Origin: Flavobacterium algicola
GTDB lineage: Bacteria > Bacteroidota > Bacteroidia > Flavobacteriales > Flavobacteriaceae
NCBI RefSeq assembly: GCF_022399565.1
Contig: NZ_JAJTUT010000002.1
Coordinates: 186,001 to 250,000 of the forward strand
Direction of reading: 5' to 3'
DNA length: 64,000 bases
Shown: positions 18,223-27,317 of the stretch, piece by piece
How the letters are laid out: the number at the start of each line of letters is the position of its first letter
Position numbering within the stretch: position 1 is the stretch's first letter
Notes under the pieces: model-generated
What the model was told of the DNA's origin: nothing
Databases searched by the model: none
What the model saw: the letters and a program-made list of their open reading frames with translations, nothing else
Made by a program: the position numbers and the translations under genes

Positions 18223-19635
18223 ATGTCACATTTTAAAAAGTCGAGGATTAAGATCTTAGGTTATATTTTGGGTTTAAGTATTTATTCTTTGTGTATTTCT
18301 GCTTATGCGCAAAAACAAAATGAAAGCCAAAATCCACCAAACATCGTTTTTATTTTGGCCGATGATTTAGGCTATTCTGATGTGGGTTATATGAAGCAGC
18401 GCAAAGATATTTTAACACCAAATATCGATGCTTTAGCCCAACAGGGAATGGTTTTTACCAATGCTTATGCTTCTTGTCCGGTTTGCTCACCAACTAGAGC
18501 AAGTTTAATAACGGGCAAATATCCTGCTACGCTAAAAATTACCTGCCATATCCCAGGTGCAGGCATGGAGACCTATATTTCAAAATTAAATAAAGGTCAA
18601 AAATTAAAGGAAGCGTTTTTCTTAGATCATTTGCCAACAGAAGAAGTAACTATTGCTGAAGCTTTAAAAACAAAAGGCTATGCAACTGGTTTTATTGGTA
18701 AGTGGCATTTGGCTGGTGAAGGATCTATTTATACAAAAGACGGAATTGTTAATGCTGCTTATCATCCCGACAAACAAGGCTTTGACGTAAATATCGGAGG
18801 CTGCGCTTACGGACAACCCAAAAGCTATTTTTCTCCCTATGGAAACGGAACAATTAAAGACGGTCCTATAGGAGAATACCTGACCGACAGGCTTGGAGAA
18901 GAAGCCATAAAATTTATCGAAAATAATAAAGATCATCCGTTTTTTCTCGATTTCTCGACTTATGCCGTTCACACTCCTTTGCAAGTTCCAGAAGAGGAAT
19001 TAAAAAAAATTAATGGTAATAAATACTTTGCCCTGATTAGTAAATTAGATCAGAATGTGGGAAAAGTAATAAGTAAATTAAAGGAATTGGATTTAATAAA
19101 GAATACGATTGTAATTTTTTACTCCGACAATGGTGGGGTATGGGGAAATCCTCCTTTACGAGGTGATAAAGGTTCATTATATGAGGGAGGCATTCGAGTA
19201 CCTTTAATAGTTTCTTGGCCAGAATATTATCAACCCGGATCAACTTGCGACACTGCTGTTTCTACTGTTGATTTTTTTCCTACTCTATTGGAGTTAGCAA
19301 ATATTTCTTCTAAAAATTACCCTCAATTAGAAGGGAAAAGTTTAATTCCACTTTTAGAACAGAAAAAGAATTTCCCAGAGCGGGATTTATATTGGCATTT
19401 TCCACACCATCGCGAAAATACACCCTTATGTATGTCGGCTGCGATCAGATCTGGCGATTGGAAATTAATAGAGGAGTTTGAAACAAAAAATATATATCTG
19501 TTTAATCTTAAAAAAGATGTTGCCGAACAAAATAATTTAAGTGCAACATATCCCGAAAAAGCTAAAATGCTCTTAGAGAAGCTTCATAAATGGCAGAATA
19601 AAGTAGGTGCAGAGATGCCACAACCTAATATTTAA
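18223..19635 (+). CDS. Sulfatase (S1 family), secreted
   Basis: 470 aa with a signal ending 'CISAYAQ'. Motifs: 'FILADDLGYSDVGY', CSPTR (Cys88), 'GKWHLAGEG' and 'FYSDNGGVWG'. After the catalytic motif it has an insertion, 'KITCHIPGAGMETYI', not seen in the other sulfatases here, so it probably belongs to a different S1 subfamily. It lies 10 bp after GH116 and 24 bp before GH97, so these enzymes likely act on the same substrate. Confidence 0.92.
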   Translation: MSHFKKSRIKILGYILGLSIYSLCISAYAQKQNESQNPPNIVFILADDLGYSDVGYMKQRKDILTPNIDALAQQGMVFTNAYASCPVCSPTRASLITGKYPATLKITCHIPGAGMETYISKLNKGQKLKEAFFLDHLPTEEVTIAEALKTKGYATGFIGKWHLAGEGSIYTKDGIVNAAYHPDKQGFDVNIGGCAYGQPKSYFSPYGNGTIKDGPIGEYLTDRLGEEAIKFIENNKDHPFFLDFSTYAVHTPLQVPEEELKKINGNKYFALISKLDQNVGKVISKLKELDLIKNTIVIFYSDNGGVWGNPPLRGDKGSLYEGGIRVPLIVSWPEYYQPGSTCDTAVSTVDFFPTLLELANISSKNYPQLEGKSLIPLLEQKKNFPERDLYWHFPHHRENTPLCMSAAIRSGDWKLIEEFETKNIYLFNLKKDVAEQNNLSATYPEKAKMLLEKLHKWQNKVGAEMPQPNI

Positions 19636-19659
19636 ATTTAATTCACACGAAAATTAGAG

Positions 19660-21585
19660 ATGATAAAAAAGATTTTTTTAATAATTATTTTATTTGCAAC
19701 CCTGGTTTCCTTTAAAAGTAAATTGGATAATGTTAACCTAAATTCTCCTGATGGAAAGGTGAATCTTAAAATATTCGTACTCAATAAAAAGCTAAATTAC
19801 CAAGTAAAATGGGCTGGTCAGCAGATGATTAATCCATCAGAATTGGCTATTTTCTCTGGGGCAGATATTGTAATATCAGATTCAAAAGTTACAGAAGTCA
19901 ACAAAACTTGGAAACCAGTTTGGGAGCAATTTAGTAGCATAAATGACCATTATAAGCAATTAGAATTAGATATTGCTTGTAATAATGTAAAAGGGAAACT
20001 GTACGCAAGAGCTTATGATGAAGGAGTAGCTTTTCGTTTTGTGCTTAAAAAAGGGAATAAACCTAAAACAGCCAATTTTTATTGCTCTTATAACTTACCA
20101 AAAGAGAGTACTTATTTTGCTCCAAATGGAGAAAACGAACCCATAGGCCCGCTCCAACTTTCAGAATTAAATGATTTTCTGCTTACGGGAAATAAAGATG
20201 GAAGTAAAAAATCAATTCCAGTACCATTGGTTGTAGAAAGCCCGAATCATTCTTTTATAGCACTTCTAGAATCGGATCTTTTCGTAGCTAAAGGATTTAA
20301 AAATATGAATTTGGGAGTAGATATGGCTCAAAATAAAATTGTATCTAATAATGAAATAAGCACAACAGATGAGGAACTTATTTCTCCTTGGCGTGTGATT
20401 GTATTTGGTAAAACAGCCGGAGACCTTGTCGTAAATACGCTGACACAAAATTTGGCCAGTCCCAATAAAATTGAAAATACCGATTGGATTAAACCAGGTA
20501 AATCTCTATGGGATTGGCGCGTGCATGGATATGTAGCTCCGGATGGTTTTAAATACGGGATTAATACCGAAAGTTATATGCGATTTATAGATTTTGCCGC
20601 CGAAAAAGGGATAGACTATTTTTTAATTGATGATGCATGGTATACCAAGGTTACAAAAGGTAATTTTGAAATGTCAGAGAAACTCGATTTACAAAAAGTA
20701 ATCAAATACGCCAAAGACAAAAAGGTAGAATTACTACTTTATTATGATACGAGACAGGGTGAATATGGTGATGATGAGCTATTTCCATATTACAAATCAT
20801 TAGGGATGAAGGGAATAAAATATGGCTTTATGGGACCTAATGTTCCTTTTACTGAAGATGCCATACGTAAAAGTGCTGCCAGTAAATTACTGATAGATTT
20901 TCATGATTCTCCTGTGCCCATGACAGGTGTTCATCGTACGTATCCCAATGCCATTTCGCGGGAATATTGCCATGGTCAGCAAGATTCTAGAAAAGCTTTT
21001 ACCCCCGAAGCATTTATCAAAATGGCTTTAATAAATGCCATAACAGGCCCTTTGGATATGAATAATGGAAATTTTGACTTGATTGGGATTAATAGTGGCA
21101 TTAGAGAAAAAGGACCGAAAAAATTAAATTCTTATTTCTCTACTGTAACTTCAGAAGCGGCCCGAACCTTAATAATTTTTAGCGGTTTAGTTTGTATTCC
21201 CGACGCACCCGAAGCGTATGCTGCAAAAGCAGATTTATTCGAGTTTATTCAAAAACAACCAGTGGGAAAATGGGATGAAAGCCGCATTCTAAATTCTAAA
21301 ATGGGAGATTACATTACCACTGCCCGCCGACATGGCGAAGAATGGTTTATTGGTAGTGTTTATAATCAGCAGGGAGGAACTCTAGATATCAATTTGGATT
21401 TCTTAGATCCCAATCAAAAATATGAGGTAACCTATTACGAAGATACCAAAGAAACCAACTGCAAAACCAATCCCGAAGCCTATCAGGTTCGAAAAGGAAT
21501 AATTAAAAAAGGTGATGTAATCAAAGCGGTTATCGCACCAGGTGGTGGACATTGCATGTGGATAAGACCAAAAGTAAAAAGTTAA
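19660..21585 (+). CDS. GH97 family alpha-glycosidase
   Basis: 641 aa with a short hydrophobic N-terminus (signal to about res. 20). The N-terminal beta-super-sandwich ('LNSPDGKVNLKIF', 'YDEGVAFRFV') is followed by the TIM barrel: 'DWRVHGYVAPDGF', 'FLIDDAWYTK', 'IDFHDSPVPMTGVHRTYPN', 'REYCHGQQDSRKAFTP', and a C-terminal beta-sandwich. GH97 contains inverting alpha-glucosidases and retaining alpha-galactosidases. The 'IDFHDSP' Asp agrees better with the retaining group, so an alpha-galactosidase-type enzyme is my preferred reading. It is last in the GH116-sulfatase run. Confidence 0.87.
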   Translation: MIKKIFLIIILFATLVSFKSKLDNVNLNSPDGKVNLKIFVLNKKLNYQVKWAGQQMINPSELAIFSGADIVISDSKVTEVNKTWKPVWEQFSSINDHYKQLELDIACNNVKGKLYARAYDEGVAFRFVLKKGNKPKTANFYCSYNLPKESTYFAPNGENEPIGPLQLSELNDFLLTGNKDGSKKSIPVPLVVESPNHSFIALLESDLFVAKGFKNMNLGVDMAQNKIVSNNEISTTDEELISPWRVIVFGKTAGDLVVNTLTQNLASPNKIENTDWIKPGKSLWDWRVHGYVAPDGFKYGINTESYMRFIDFAAEKGIDYFLIDDAWYTKVTKGNFEMSEKLDLQKVIKYAKDKKVELLLYYDTRQGEYGDDELFPYYKSLGMKGIKYGFMGPNVPFTEDAIRKSAASKLLIDFHDSPVPMTGVHRTYPNAISREYCHGQQDSRKAFTPEAFIKMALINAITGPLDMNNGNFDLIGINSGIREKGPKKLNSYFSTVTSEAARTLIIFSGLVCIPDAPEAYAAKADLFEFIQKQPVGKWDESRILNSKMGDYITTARRHGEEWFIGSVYNQQGGTLDINLDFLDPNQKYEVTYYEDTKETNCKTNPEAYQVRKGIIKKGDVIKAVIAPGGGHCMWIRPKVKS

Positions 21586-21889
21586 GGGATTAATCATTGA
21601 ATTTTGTTAAAGATAGTGTTGTAATGATATACCATAAACCTATGAAAAGTTGCGCTATATTTCTTTCTGCCTTGCTATTTGTTGGCTTTCGCAGTTTACA
21701 CATGAAGTTAAGAGCTATAAAAATATACCAAAATCTATCGCGTTAAATGGCTTAGGGTCAACTGCATTGTTTTAGATAAACATCCACTAAAACCGGACTC
21801 TAACGGTGTATCGTAGAAATGAAATTGAGTTTTACCTGAAGTTAGAAAAGGCATAAACTATTAGCAAAGTAATTAAGTAGAAATTAAAA
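21586..21889. other. Intergenic region with possible decayed exported-protein gene
   Basis: An ATG at 21642 opens a 34-codon frame whose first 18 residues look like a signal peptide (MKSCAIFLSALLFVGF). The other frames contain coding-like fragments (KSYKNIPKSIALNGLGSTALF; NEIEFYLKLEKA before TAA at ~21857). No family is recognised. It may be a frame-shifted gene remnant or chance. Confidence 0.3.
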
Positions 21890-24364
21890 ATGGAGAGTTT
21901 GATGCATAAATTTATTTACTACTTATTGATGATTTTAATGTATACACAATCTCATGCTCAGTTTGTGCTTCGCTATGACAAGCCTGCCAGCAAATTCACA
22001 GTGGAGCAGCGGGAGAATCCCAATAAATTAGGTTACATGCAAGAAGCGCTGCCGCTTGGAAACGGTCGCTTGGGTGCTATGTTTTCGGGTGGAATTGATC
22101 AAGAGCATTTGATGATAAACGATATTACTTTGTGGATGAATGCTAAACGTGGGCTTGATAAAATTTTACAATCCGGTGTAAAAATAGGTGGTCACGATAA
22201 TTTTGAAAAAGTAAGGGAAGCTTACCGAAATGGAAAATACGGTTCCTCAGAAAACAGTATGGAAGCCTTATCTACTAAGTATTTAAGCAGTACCCAACCA
22301 CTGGGAAATTATGCTCCTTTGTCCGATTTGTTTATTATTACAGGACATGATAGTGCTTCCATAGGCAATTATACAAGAACGCTAGACGCTCAAACAGGAT
22401 TGGGCACAGTAAAGTATGATATAGGAGATGCTCATTATACAAGAGAATATTTTTGCAGCCATCCACACGATGTTTTGGCGGTGCGTTATACAGCACAAAA
22501 TGCTACAATGAACCTTTCTATTAACGTAAGTAGCTTGCTAAATGTAAAAAGCATTAAAGCAGAAGGGAGTTATATAATTTTGAACGGAGAATCTCCAATG
22601 GTAGAAGATAATATTGCCTTCCAAGAATTGGTCTACATTGATCCTGGAAAAGGGAAGCTTGTGGCCCAACCCGATGGTTCAATGAAAGTTATTGGAGCTA
22701 CTGATGTAAAAATTTATCTGACGGGATATTCAGATTATCTTCCAGTATATCCTTCATTTAAAGGAAGAGATTTTCAATCTGATGCAAAGAAAGCAATAGA
22801 ATTGGCGGTAAAACTAGGATATGAAAAACTGAAACAGAATCATGTAAAAGACGTCTCTAGTTTAATGAACCGTTGTCAATTACAATTAGATTACACGCCT
22901 TCAGGACTAACCACCGATCAATTGATAAAAAAGGGACCTAGTCTAGAGTTGGAAAACCTGTATTTTAATTACGCTCGTTATCTACAATTGAGTTGTTCGC
23001 GCACCTCACCATTACCTTCCAATTTGCAGGGGCTTTGGAATGGCCATTTGGATCCAGCATGGAATTGTGATTATCATAATGATATAAATGTCGCTATGAA
23101 TTACTGGATGGTAGAAACAGCAAACCTTCCCGATTCTTTTTCTCCCTATTTGCAGTGGATGAAAATTAATGCAGAATCAGGAAAGCAAGTAGCTAAAGAA
23201 GCTTTTGGTATAGAAAAGGGTTGGAGTGTAGGGCTTAACGGAAATGCCTTTGGTTTCACAGCACCCAACGAGCATGGTAGACGTATGCAACAATCAGGAG
23301 CTTGGTTATGCCAAAACTTATTTGAACATTATGCTTTTAGTCAGGACAAAGTCTATCTTGAGGATATTTACCCAATTTTAAAAGGGGCAGCCGAATTTTA
23401 CGTGGAGTTTCTCGCTCCTTGGAAAGATGGAACCTTGGTAGTTTATCCCACTTGGTCGCCAGAAAACACGTATTTAGAGAAACAACAAGGTAAATTGAAC
23501 AAGCAAGCCTACGGTGCTTCTTGGGATCAGCAGTTGGTATTAAATTTGTTTACGGATTGTATAGAAGCGGCTACGGTATTAGATAAGGATAAAGATTTTC
23601 GAAAAAAACTACAAGAAATCATTCCGAAACTTTGTCCACAAAAAATTGGACAATACGGACAAATGCAGGAATGGCCTGAGGATTGGGATAATCCAACAGA
23701 CGAACACCGTCATATTTCACATTTGATTGCTTTATACCCTGGTCGAGATTTTTCGCCACTGACTACCAGAGAAATTAGCGATGCAGCCTTGGTTACGATG
23801 AAACAGCGTGGAGATAATTCTACGGGATGGAGTACGGCTTGGAAAACCAACTTTTGGGCCAGATTGCACAATGGAGACAAATCACACCAGTTTTATGAGT
23901 TTTTAACTTCAAAGCGTGTTTATCCAAACCTGTTCGATTTTCATCCACCCTTTCAGATTGATGGGAATTTTGGAGGAACTGCTGGAGTATGCGAGATGTT
24001 GTTGCAAAGCCATTTGCGAAGTTTACATGCCAATGCTAAAACAGTTGAAGAAGCTGCCTTTGTAGCCTACCAAAAGAACACGGAAAACGCCAAACAATTT
24101 TCTCCAGTTGTACCTGATGAAAAATTGGCAAATGCACCGTACATTCTGGATTTACTACCGGCTTTGCCATCTGCTTGGCAAAACGGAAAAGTAAACGGAC
24201 TAAGATCGCGTGGTGGTTTTGAAGTGGATATAGAATGGGAAAAAGGAGTTTTGAAAAAGGCAACTATTAATTCAACAAAAGATGCAGTTTTTAGAATTTA
24301 TGCAAATGGACAATTAGGCGATAATATAAAACTCAAAAAAGGAGAAAGTTATCAATGGAATTGA
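21890..24364 (+). CDS. GH95 family glycosidase (alpha-L-fucosidase or alpha-L-galactosidase)
   Basis: 824 aa; signal peptide ending 'SHAQ' (ATG 21902 is an alternative start). The N-terminal domain carries 'EALPLGNGRLGAMFSGG'. The (alpha/alpha)6 barrel holds 'LQGLWNGHLDPAWNCDYH' and 'NDINVAMNYW', which contains the Asn pair that activates water in GH95, and 'PPFQIDGNFGGTAG' with the catalytic Asp. Family enzymes invert terminal alpha-1,2-L-fucose or L-galactose. The setting favours fucose. It is first in a three-gene run with a sulfatase (52 bp) and the GH117-like gene. Confidence 0.92.
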   Translation: MESLMHKFIYYLLMILMYTQSHAQFVLRYDKPASKFTVEQRENPNKLGYMQEALPLGNGRLGAMFSGGIDQEHLMINDITLWMNAKRGLDKILQSGVKIGGHDNFEKVREAYRNGKYGSSENSMEALSTKYLSSTQPLGNYAPLSDLFIITGHDSASIGNYTRTLDAQTGLGTVKYDIGDAHYTREYFCSHPHDVLAVRYTAQNATMNLSINVSSLLNVKSIKAEGSYIILNGESPMVEDNIAFQELVYIDPGKGKLVAQPDGSMKVIGATDVKIYLTGYSDYLPVYPSFKGRDFQSDAKKAIELAVKLGYEKLKQNHVKDVSSLMNRCQLQLDYTPSGLTTDQLIKKGPSLELENLYFNYARYLQLSCSRTSPLPSNLQGLWNGHLDPAWNCDYHNDINVAMNYWMVETANLPDSFSPYLQWMKINAESGKQVAKEAFGIEKGWSVGLNGNAFGFTAPNEHGRRMQQSGAWLCQNLFEHYAFSQDKVYLEDIYPILKGAAEFYVEFLAPWKDGTLVVYPTWSPENTYLEKQQGKLNKQAYGASWDQQLVLNLFTDCIEAATVLDKDKDFRKKLQEIIPKLCPQKIGQYGQMQEWPEDWDNPTDEHRHISHLIALYPGRDFSPLTTREISDAALVTMKQRGDNSTGWSTAWKTNFWARLHNGDKSHQFYEFLTSKRVYPNLFDFHPPFQIDGNFGGTAGVCEMLLQSHLRSLHANAKTVEEAAFVAYQKNTENAKQFSPVVPDEKLANAPYILDLLPALPSAWQNGKVNGLRSRGGFEVDIEWEKGVLKKATINSTKDAVFRIYANGQLGDNIKLKKGESYQWN

Positions 24365-24416
24365 AAATAAATGTAAAAAACCTGAATTATTTATAACTAA
24401 TAAGAAAAATATTAAA

Positions 24417-26012
24417 ATGAAAAATAAACCTACAATACATCTCAAATTGGCCCTTATTTTTCTTCTTATTTGTTGCAGTAAATGTCTGAACTTAAATGCC
24501 CAAGACAAACCTAACGTTGTTTTTATTTTAGTTGATGATTTAGGCTACGGCGATCTGGGCTGTTATGGAGCTACAAAACTGAAAACACCTAACATCGATA
24601 AATTAGCGAGTGAAGGTAAAATGTTTACCGATGCACATTCTGCATCAGCCGTTTGCACCCCATCGCGATATGCTTTGCTCACAGGACAATATCCATTGTA
24701 TGCGGAAAATGGAAAAGGAATCTGGGGACCACTTCCCACTACTTCGGGACTTATTATCGATACAAATAGCCTTACCATTGCCGACGTGTTCAAAAACAAA
24801 GATTATGCAACAGCAGCGATAGGCAAATGGCATCTGGGATTCAAAACCGGTACCAATGATTGGCAGGGATCGTTGCGCCCCGGACCGCAGGATTTAGGTT
24901 TTGATTACTACTATGGACTACCTGTGGTGAGTAGCGCCCCTCCTTATGTGTGGGTAGAGAATGACCATATTGTTGGTGAAGATCCTGCAGATCCATTGGT
25001 TTATATCGGAAAAAATCATCCAGATGAGGTAACAACCATTACACCCATTCCTTACTCTGCCAGTCAACGCACAGAAAACATGTTTAAAGGAGCGGTAGCA
25101 GCGCACAAGCTGTTTAATCCCTATTCCATGGGAGCCGTTTTGACAAAAAAGGCAGTTGACTGGATTACGACCAACAAGCAGAAACCATTTTTTCTCTATC
25201 TGGCCACACCGCTAATTCACCATCCGTTCACGCCCGCAAAACGTTTCCAAGGAAGCAGCGAAATAGGACCTTATGGAGACTATATCCAAGAGCTCGATTG
25301 GATGGTTGGAGAAGTAATTAAAAGTCTTAAAGACAATGGATTGAGCGAAAACACACTAGTAATTTTTACCAGCGATAATGGCGGTATGTTCAATACGGGT
25401 GCTCAGGCTGCATATACAGCGGGGCATCGTCAAAATGGTGACCTGCTCGGGTTCAAGTTTGAAGCTTGGGAAGGAGGACAACGAATTCCATTTATCGCAA
25501 AATGGCCTGGAAAAATCAAAGCAGACACGAAGTCCGATCAACTCATTTGTCTCGTTGACATGATGGCCAGTTTTATGGCACTTACGGGGCAAAATCCAAG
25601 TACACTCCAGGGCAAAAACGCTATTAATGTTTTGCCTGCTTTGTTGGGTAACCCCAAACTTCCGCTTCGTGATGAACTGCTTTTGGCACCCTACAAGGAA
25701 AGGAATTTATCCATTCGAAAAGGAAAATGGATGTATATTCCAGCACAGGGAGGTGGCGGTTGGACTGGCACCCAACCAGGAACGCATACTTTTGCTGGAC
25801 CAGCAGCCATCACATTTACCAATCATCCCAACAGCGATATTGAAAACGGTAAGATAAAAAGTGATGCACCACCCGCTCAACTTTATGATTTAGAGAAAGA
25901 TGTAAACCAGACTACCAACCTTTACAATAAGTACCCAAAAATTGTTGAAAAAATGGAGACCATTTTAAACACTTATATCCCTAAAAAGGATTGGAAATTT
26001 ATCAAAAATTAA
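24417..26012 (+). CDS. Sulfatase (S1 family), secreted
   Basis: 531 aa; the N-terminus is very hydrophobic and Cys-rich (LLICCSKC), cleaved either at NLNAQ or as a lipoprotein. Motifs: 'FILVDDLGYGDLG', CTPSR (Cys80), 'GKWHLGFK' and 'FTSDNGGM'. Near the C-terminus there is a Gly-rich loop ('QGGGGWTGTQPG') of the kind also present in 27318-28922 ('PGSGGTGGAGE'). The pair therefore looks like one subfamily on opposite arms of the locus. It is followed after 17 bp by the GH117-like gene. Confidence 0.93.
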   Translation: MKNKPTIHLKLALIFLLICCSKCLNLNAQDKPNVVFILVDDLGYGDLGCYGATKLKTPNIDKLASEGKMFTDAHSASAVCTPSRYALLTGQYPLYAENGKGIWGPLPTTSGLIIDTNSLTIADVFKNKDYATAAIGKWHLGFKTGTNDWQGSLRPGPQDLGFDYYYGLPVVSSAPPYVWVENDHIVGEDPADPLVYIGKNHPDEVTTITPIPYSASQRTENMFKGAVAAHKLFNPYSMGAVLTKKAVDWITTNKQKPFFLYLATPLIHHPFTPAKRFQGSSEIGPYGDYIQELDWMVGEVIKSLKDNGLSENTLVIFTSDNGGMFNTGAQAAYTAGHRQNGDLLGFKFEAWEGGQRIPFIAKWPGKIKADTKSDQLICLVDMMASFMALTGQNPSTLQGKNAINVLPALLGNPKLPLRDELLLAPYKERNLSIRKGKWMYIPAQGGGGWTGTQPGTHTFAGPAAITFTNHPNSDIENGKIKSDAPPAQLYDLEKDVNQTTNLYNKYPKIVEKMETILNTYIPKKDWKFIKN

Positions 26013-26029
26013 AAATTGTATATAAATTT

Positions 26030-27055
26030 ATGAAAAAAGCAATCCGTAAAAATCAATATTTAAGAACTCTTTTATTTTTTATAACATCTTTATTTTTAGT
26101 ATGTTGTAAGGCTAAAATAGAAATAAAAACAACAGAAACGGCAAATAAAAGTAGCTCGGTCCATTTTACGTATGAGGATATTAAGGGTATTGGCATAGAT
26201 ACTAAATACAACCGACGCGATAATAGCGATATTATAAAAGTAGGGGACACCTATTACATTTGGTATTCTCGAATGGACAGTCCTATAACTTCTGGATACT
26301 GGGCAACCATTTGGTATGCTACCTCCAAAGATGAGGGTCATACATGGCAGGAGCAGGGTATGGCGTTGGACTTGGGTGAAAAGGGAACTTTCGACAGTCA
26401 GTCGGTTTTTACGCCTAATATCTTAGCTTATAAAGGCAAATATTATCTCTACTATACGGGGGTAAAACCCACTTCCAGAAATCTAAAAGGAGATTTTGAA
26501 GGCAACTATACTACCGACATAACAGCATTTGGTCTTGCGGTTTCGGATAGCCCTAATGGCCCATTCAAGAGAGTTAGTAACAATCCTATTCTGGAAATTA
26601 GCCAAACTCCCTCGGATTTTGATAGCTATAGAATAGACGATGCTAGCCTATTGGTTAAAGATAATATTATTGGCTTATACTACAAAGGAAGGTCTATTAT
26701 TCACGGGGATAAAGGTCCGGGATTAACCGAAATGAGTGTAGCTTATGCAGATCGCCCTGAAGGGCCGTTCATTAAACATAAAGGTTCACTTTTAGATAAA
26801 AGCCACGAAGTTTTGGTGTGGAAAAAGGGCAAGGGAGTGGCTGCACTTGCATCTATAAGCAAATCCATCAATTATGCCGAGGATGGGGAACATTTTTCTG
26901 TTTTAGTTGATAGTTTAACTAACATTCCCAAAGCACCCGGTTTGTATCGCCCTGATTTAGAAGATAACAATAGAAATGCAATAACTCCAGGCTGGGGAAT
27001 AGCAATGAACGTCAGCAAAGGGCAAGCTTATCTGGTTCGTTTTGAGATGAAATAA
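26030..27055 (+). CDS. GH117/GH43-like five-bladed propeller glycosidase, lipoprotein
   Basis: 341 aa from ATG 26030, giving a lipoprotein signal (SLFLVCC, Cys26-27). The frame extends to ATG 25991, which would overlap the sulfatase. Propeller motifs: 'YNRRDNSDIIKVGDTYYIWY', 'GYWATIWYATSKDEGHTW' and 'DSQSVFTPNILAYKGKYYLYY', the last like the GH117 'xSVFTPNIL' blade. Typical GH117 enzymes release 3,6-anhydro-L-galactose from agar oligosaccharides. No agarase or carrageenase is present here, so a related activity on another L-sugar is more plausible. It is the last plus-strand gene of the locus. Confidence 0.72.
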   Translation: MKKAIRKNQYLRTLLFFITSLFLVCCKAKIEIKTTETANKSSSVHFTYEDIKGIGIDTKYNRRDNSDIIKVGDTYYIWYSRMDSPITSGYWATIWYATSKDEGHTWQEQGMALDLGEKGTFDSQSVFTPNILAYKGKYYLYYTGVKPTSRNLKGDFEGNYTTDITAFGLAVSDSPNGPFKRVSNNPILEISQTPSDFDSYRIDDASLLVKDNIIGLYYKGRSIIHGDKGPGLTEMSVAYADRPEGPFIKHKGSLLDKSHEVLVWKKGKGVAALASISKSINYAEDGEHFSVLVDSLTNIPKAPGLYRPDLEDNNRNAITPGWGIAMNVSKGQAYLVRFEMK

Positions 27056-27147
27056 TTATTGGGAATGAATTGAACAAAAAGAAAAATTTGTCAATTGCTT
27101 TCCGCAACGAGTTATACTAGTCAAAAAGGTGATTATAATTAAACCGC

Positions 27148-27182
27148 TGTCAAAGCTTTAAATTACAGTAAAAACTTTGACA
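27148..27182. repeat. Inverted repeat between converging arms
   Basis: TGTCAAAG and CTTTGACA (8-bp arms) are separated by 19 bp in the 262-bp gap between converging genes. No T-run follows on either strand, so it is at best a weak terminator. Confidence 0.35.
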
Positions 27183-27317
27183 AAGGTCAATTATTAAAAA
27201 CAATTCTAATGAGTAATCTGAGCTTATAACTTGGTTAATCAAATTTTACTAAACCTCATTTTTTTTAGCACTTCACAATTAGAAACTTTAATAATTTCCT
27301 AGATAGGTTGATTACAA

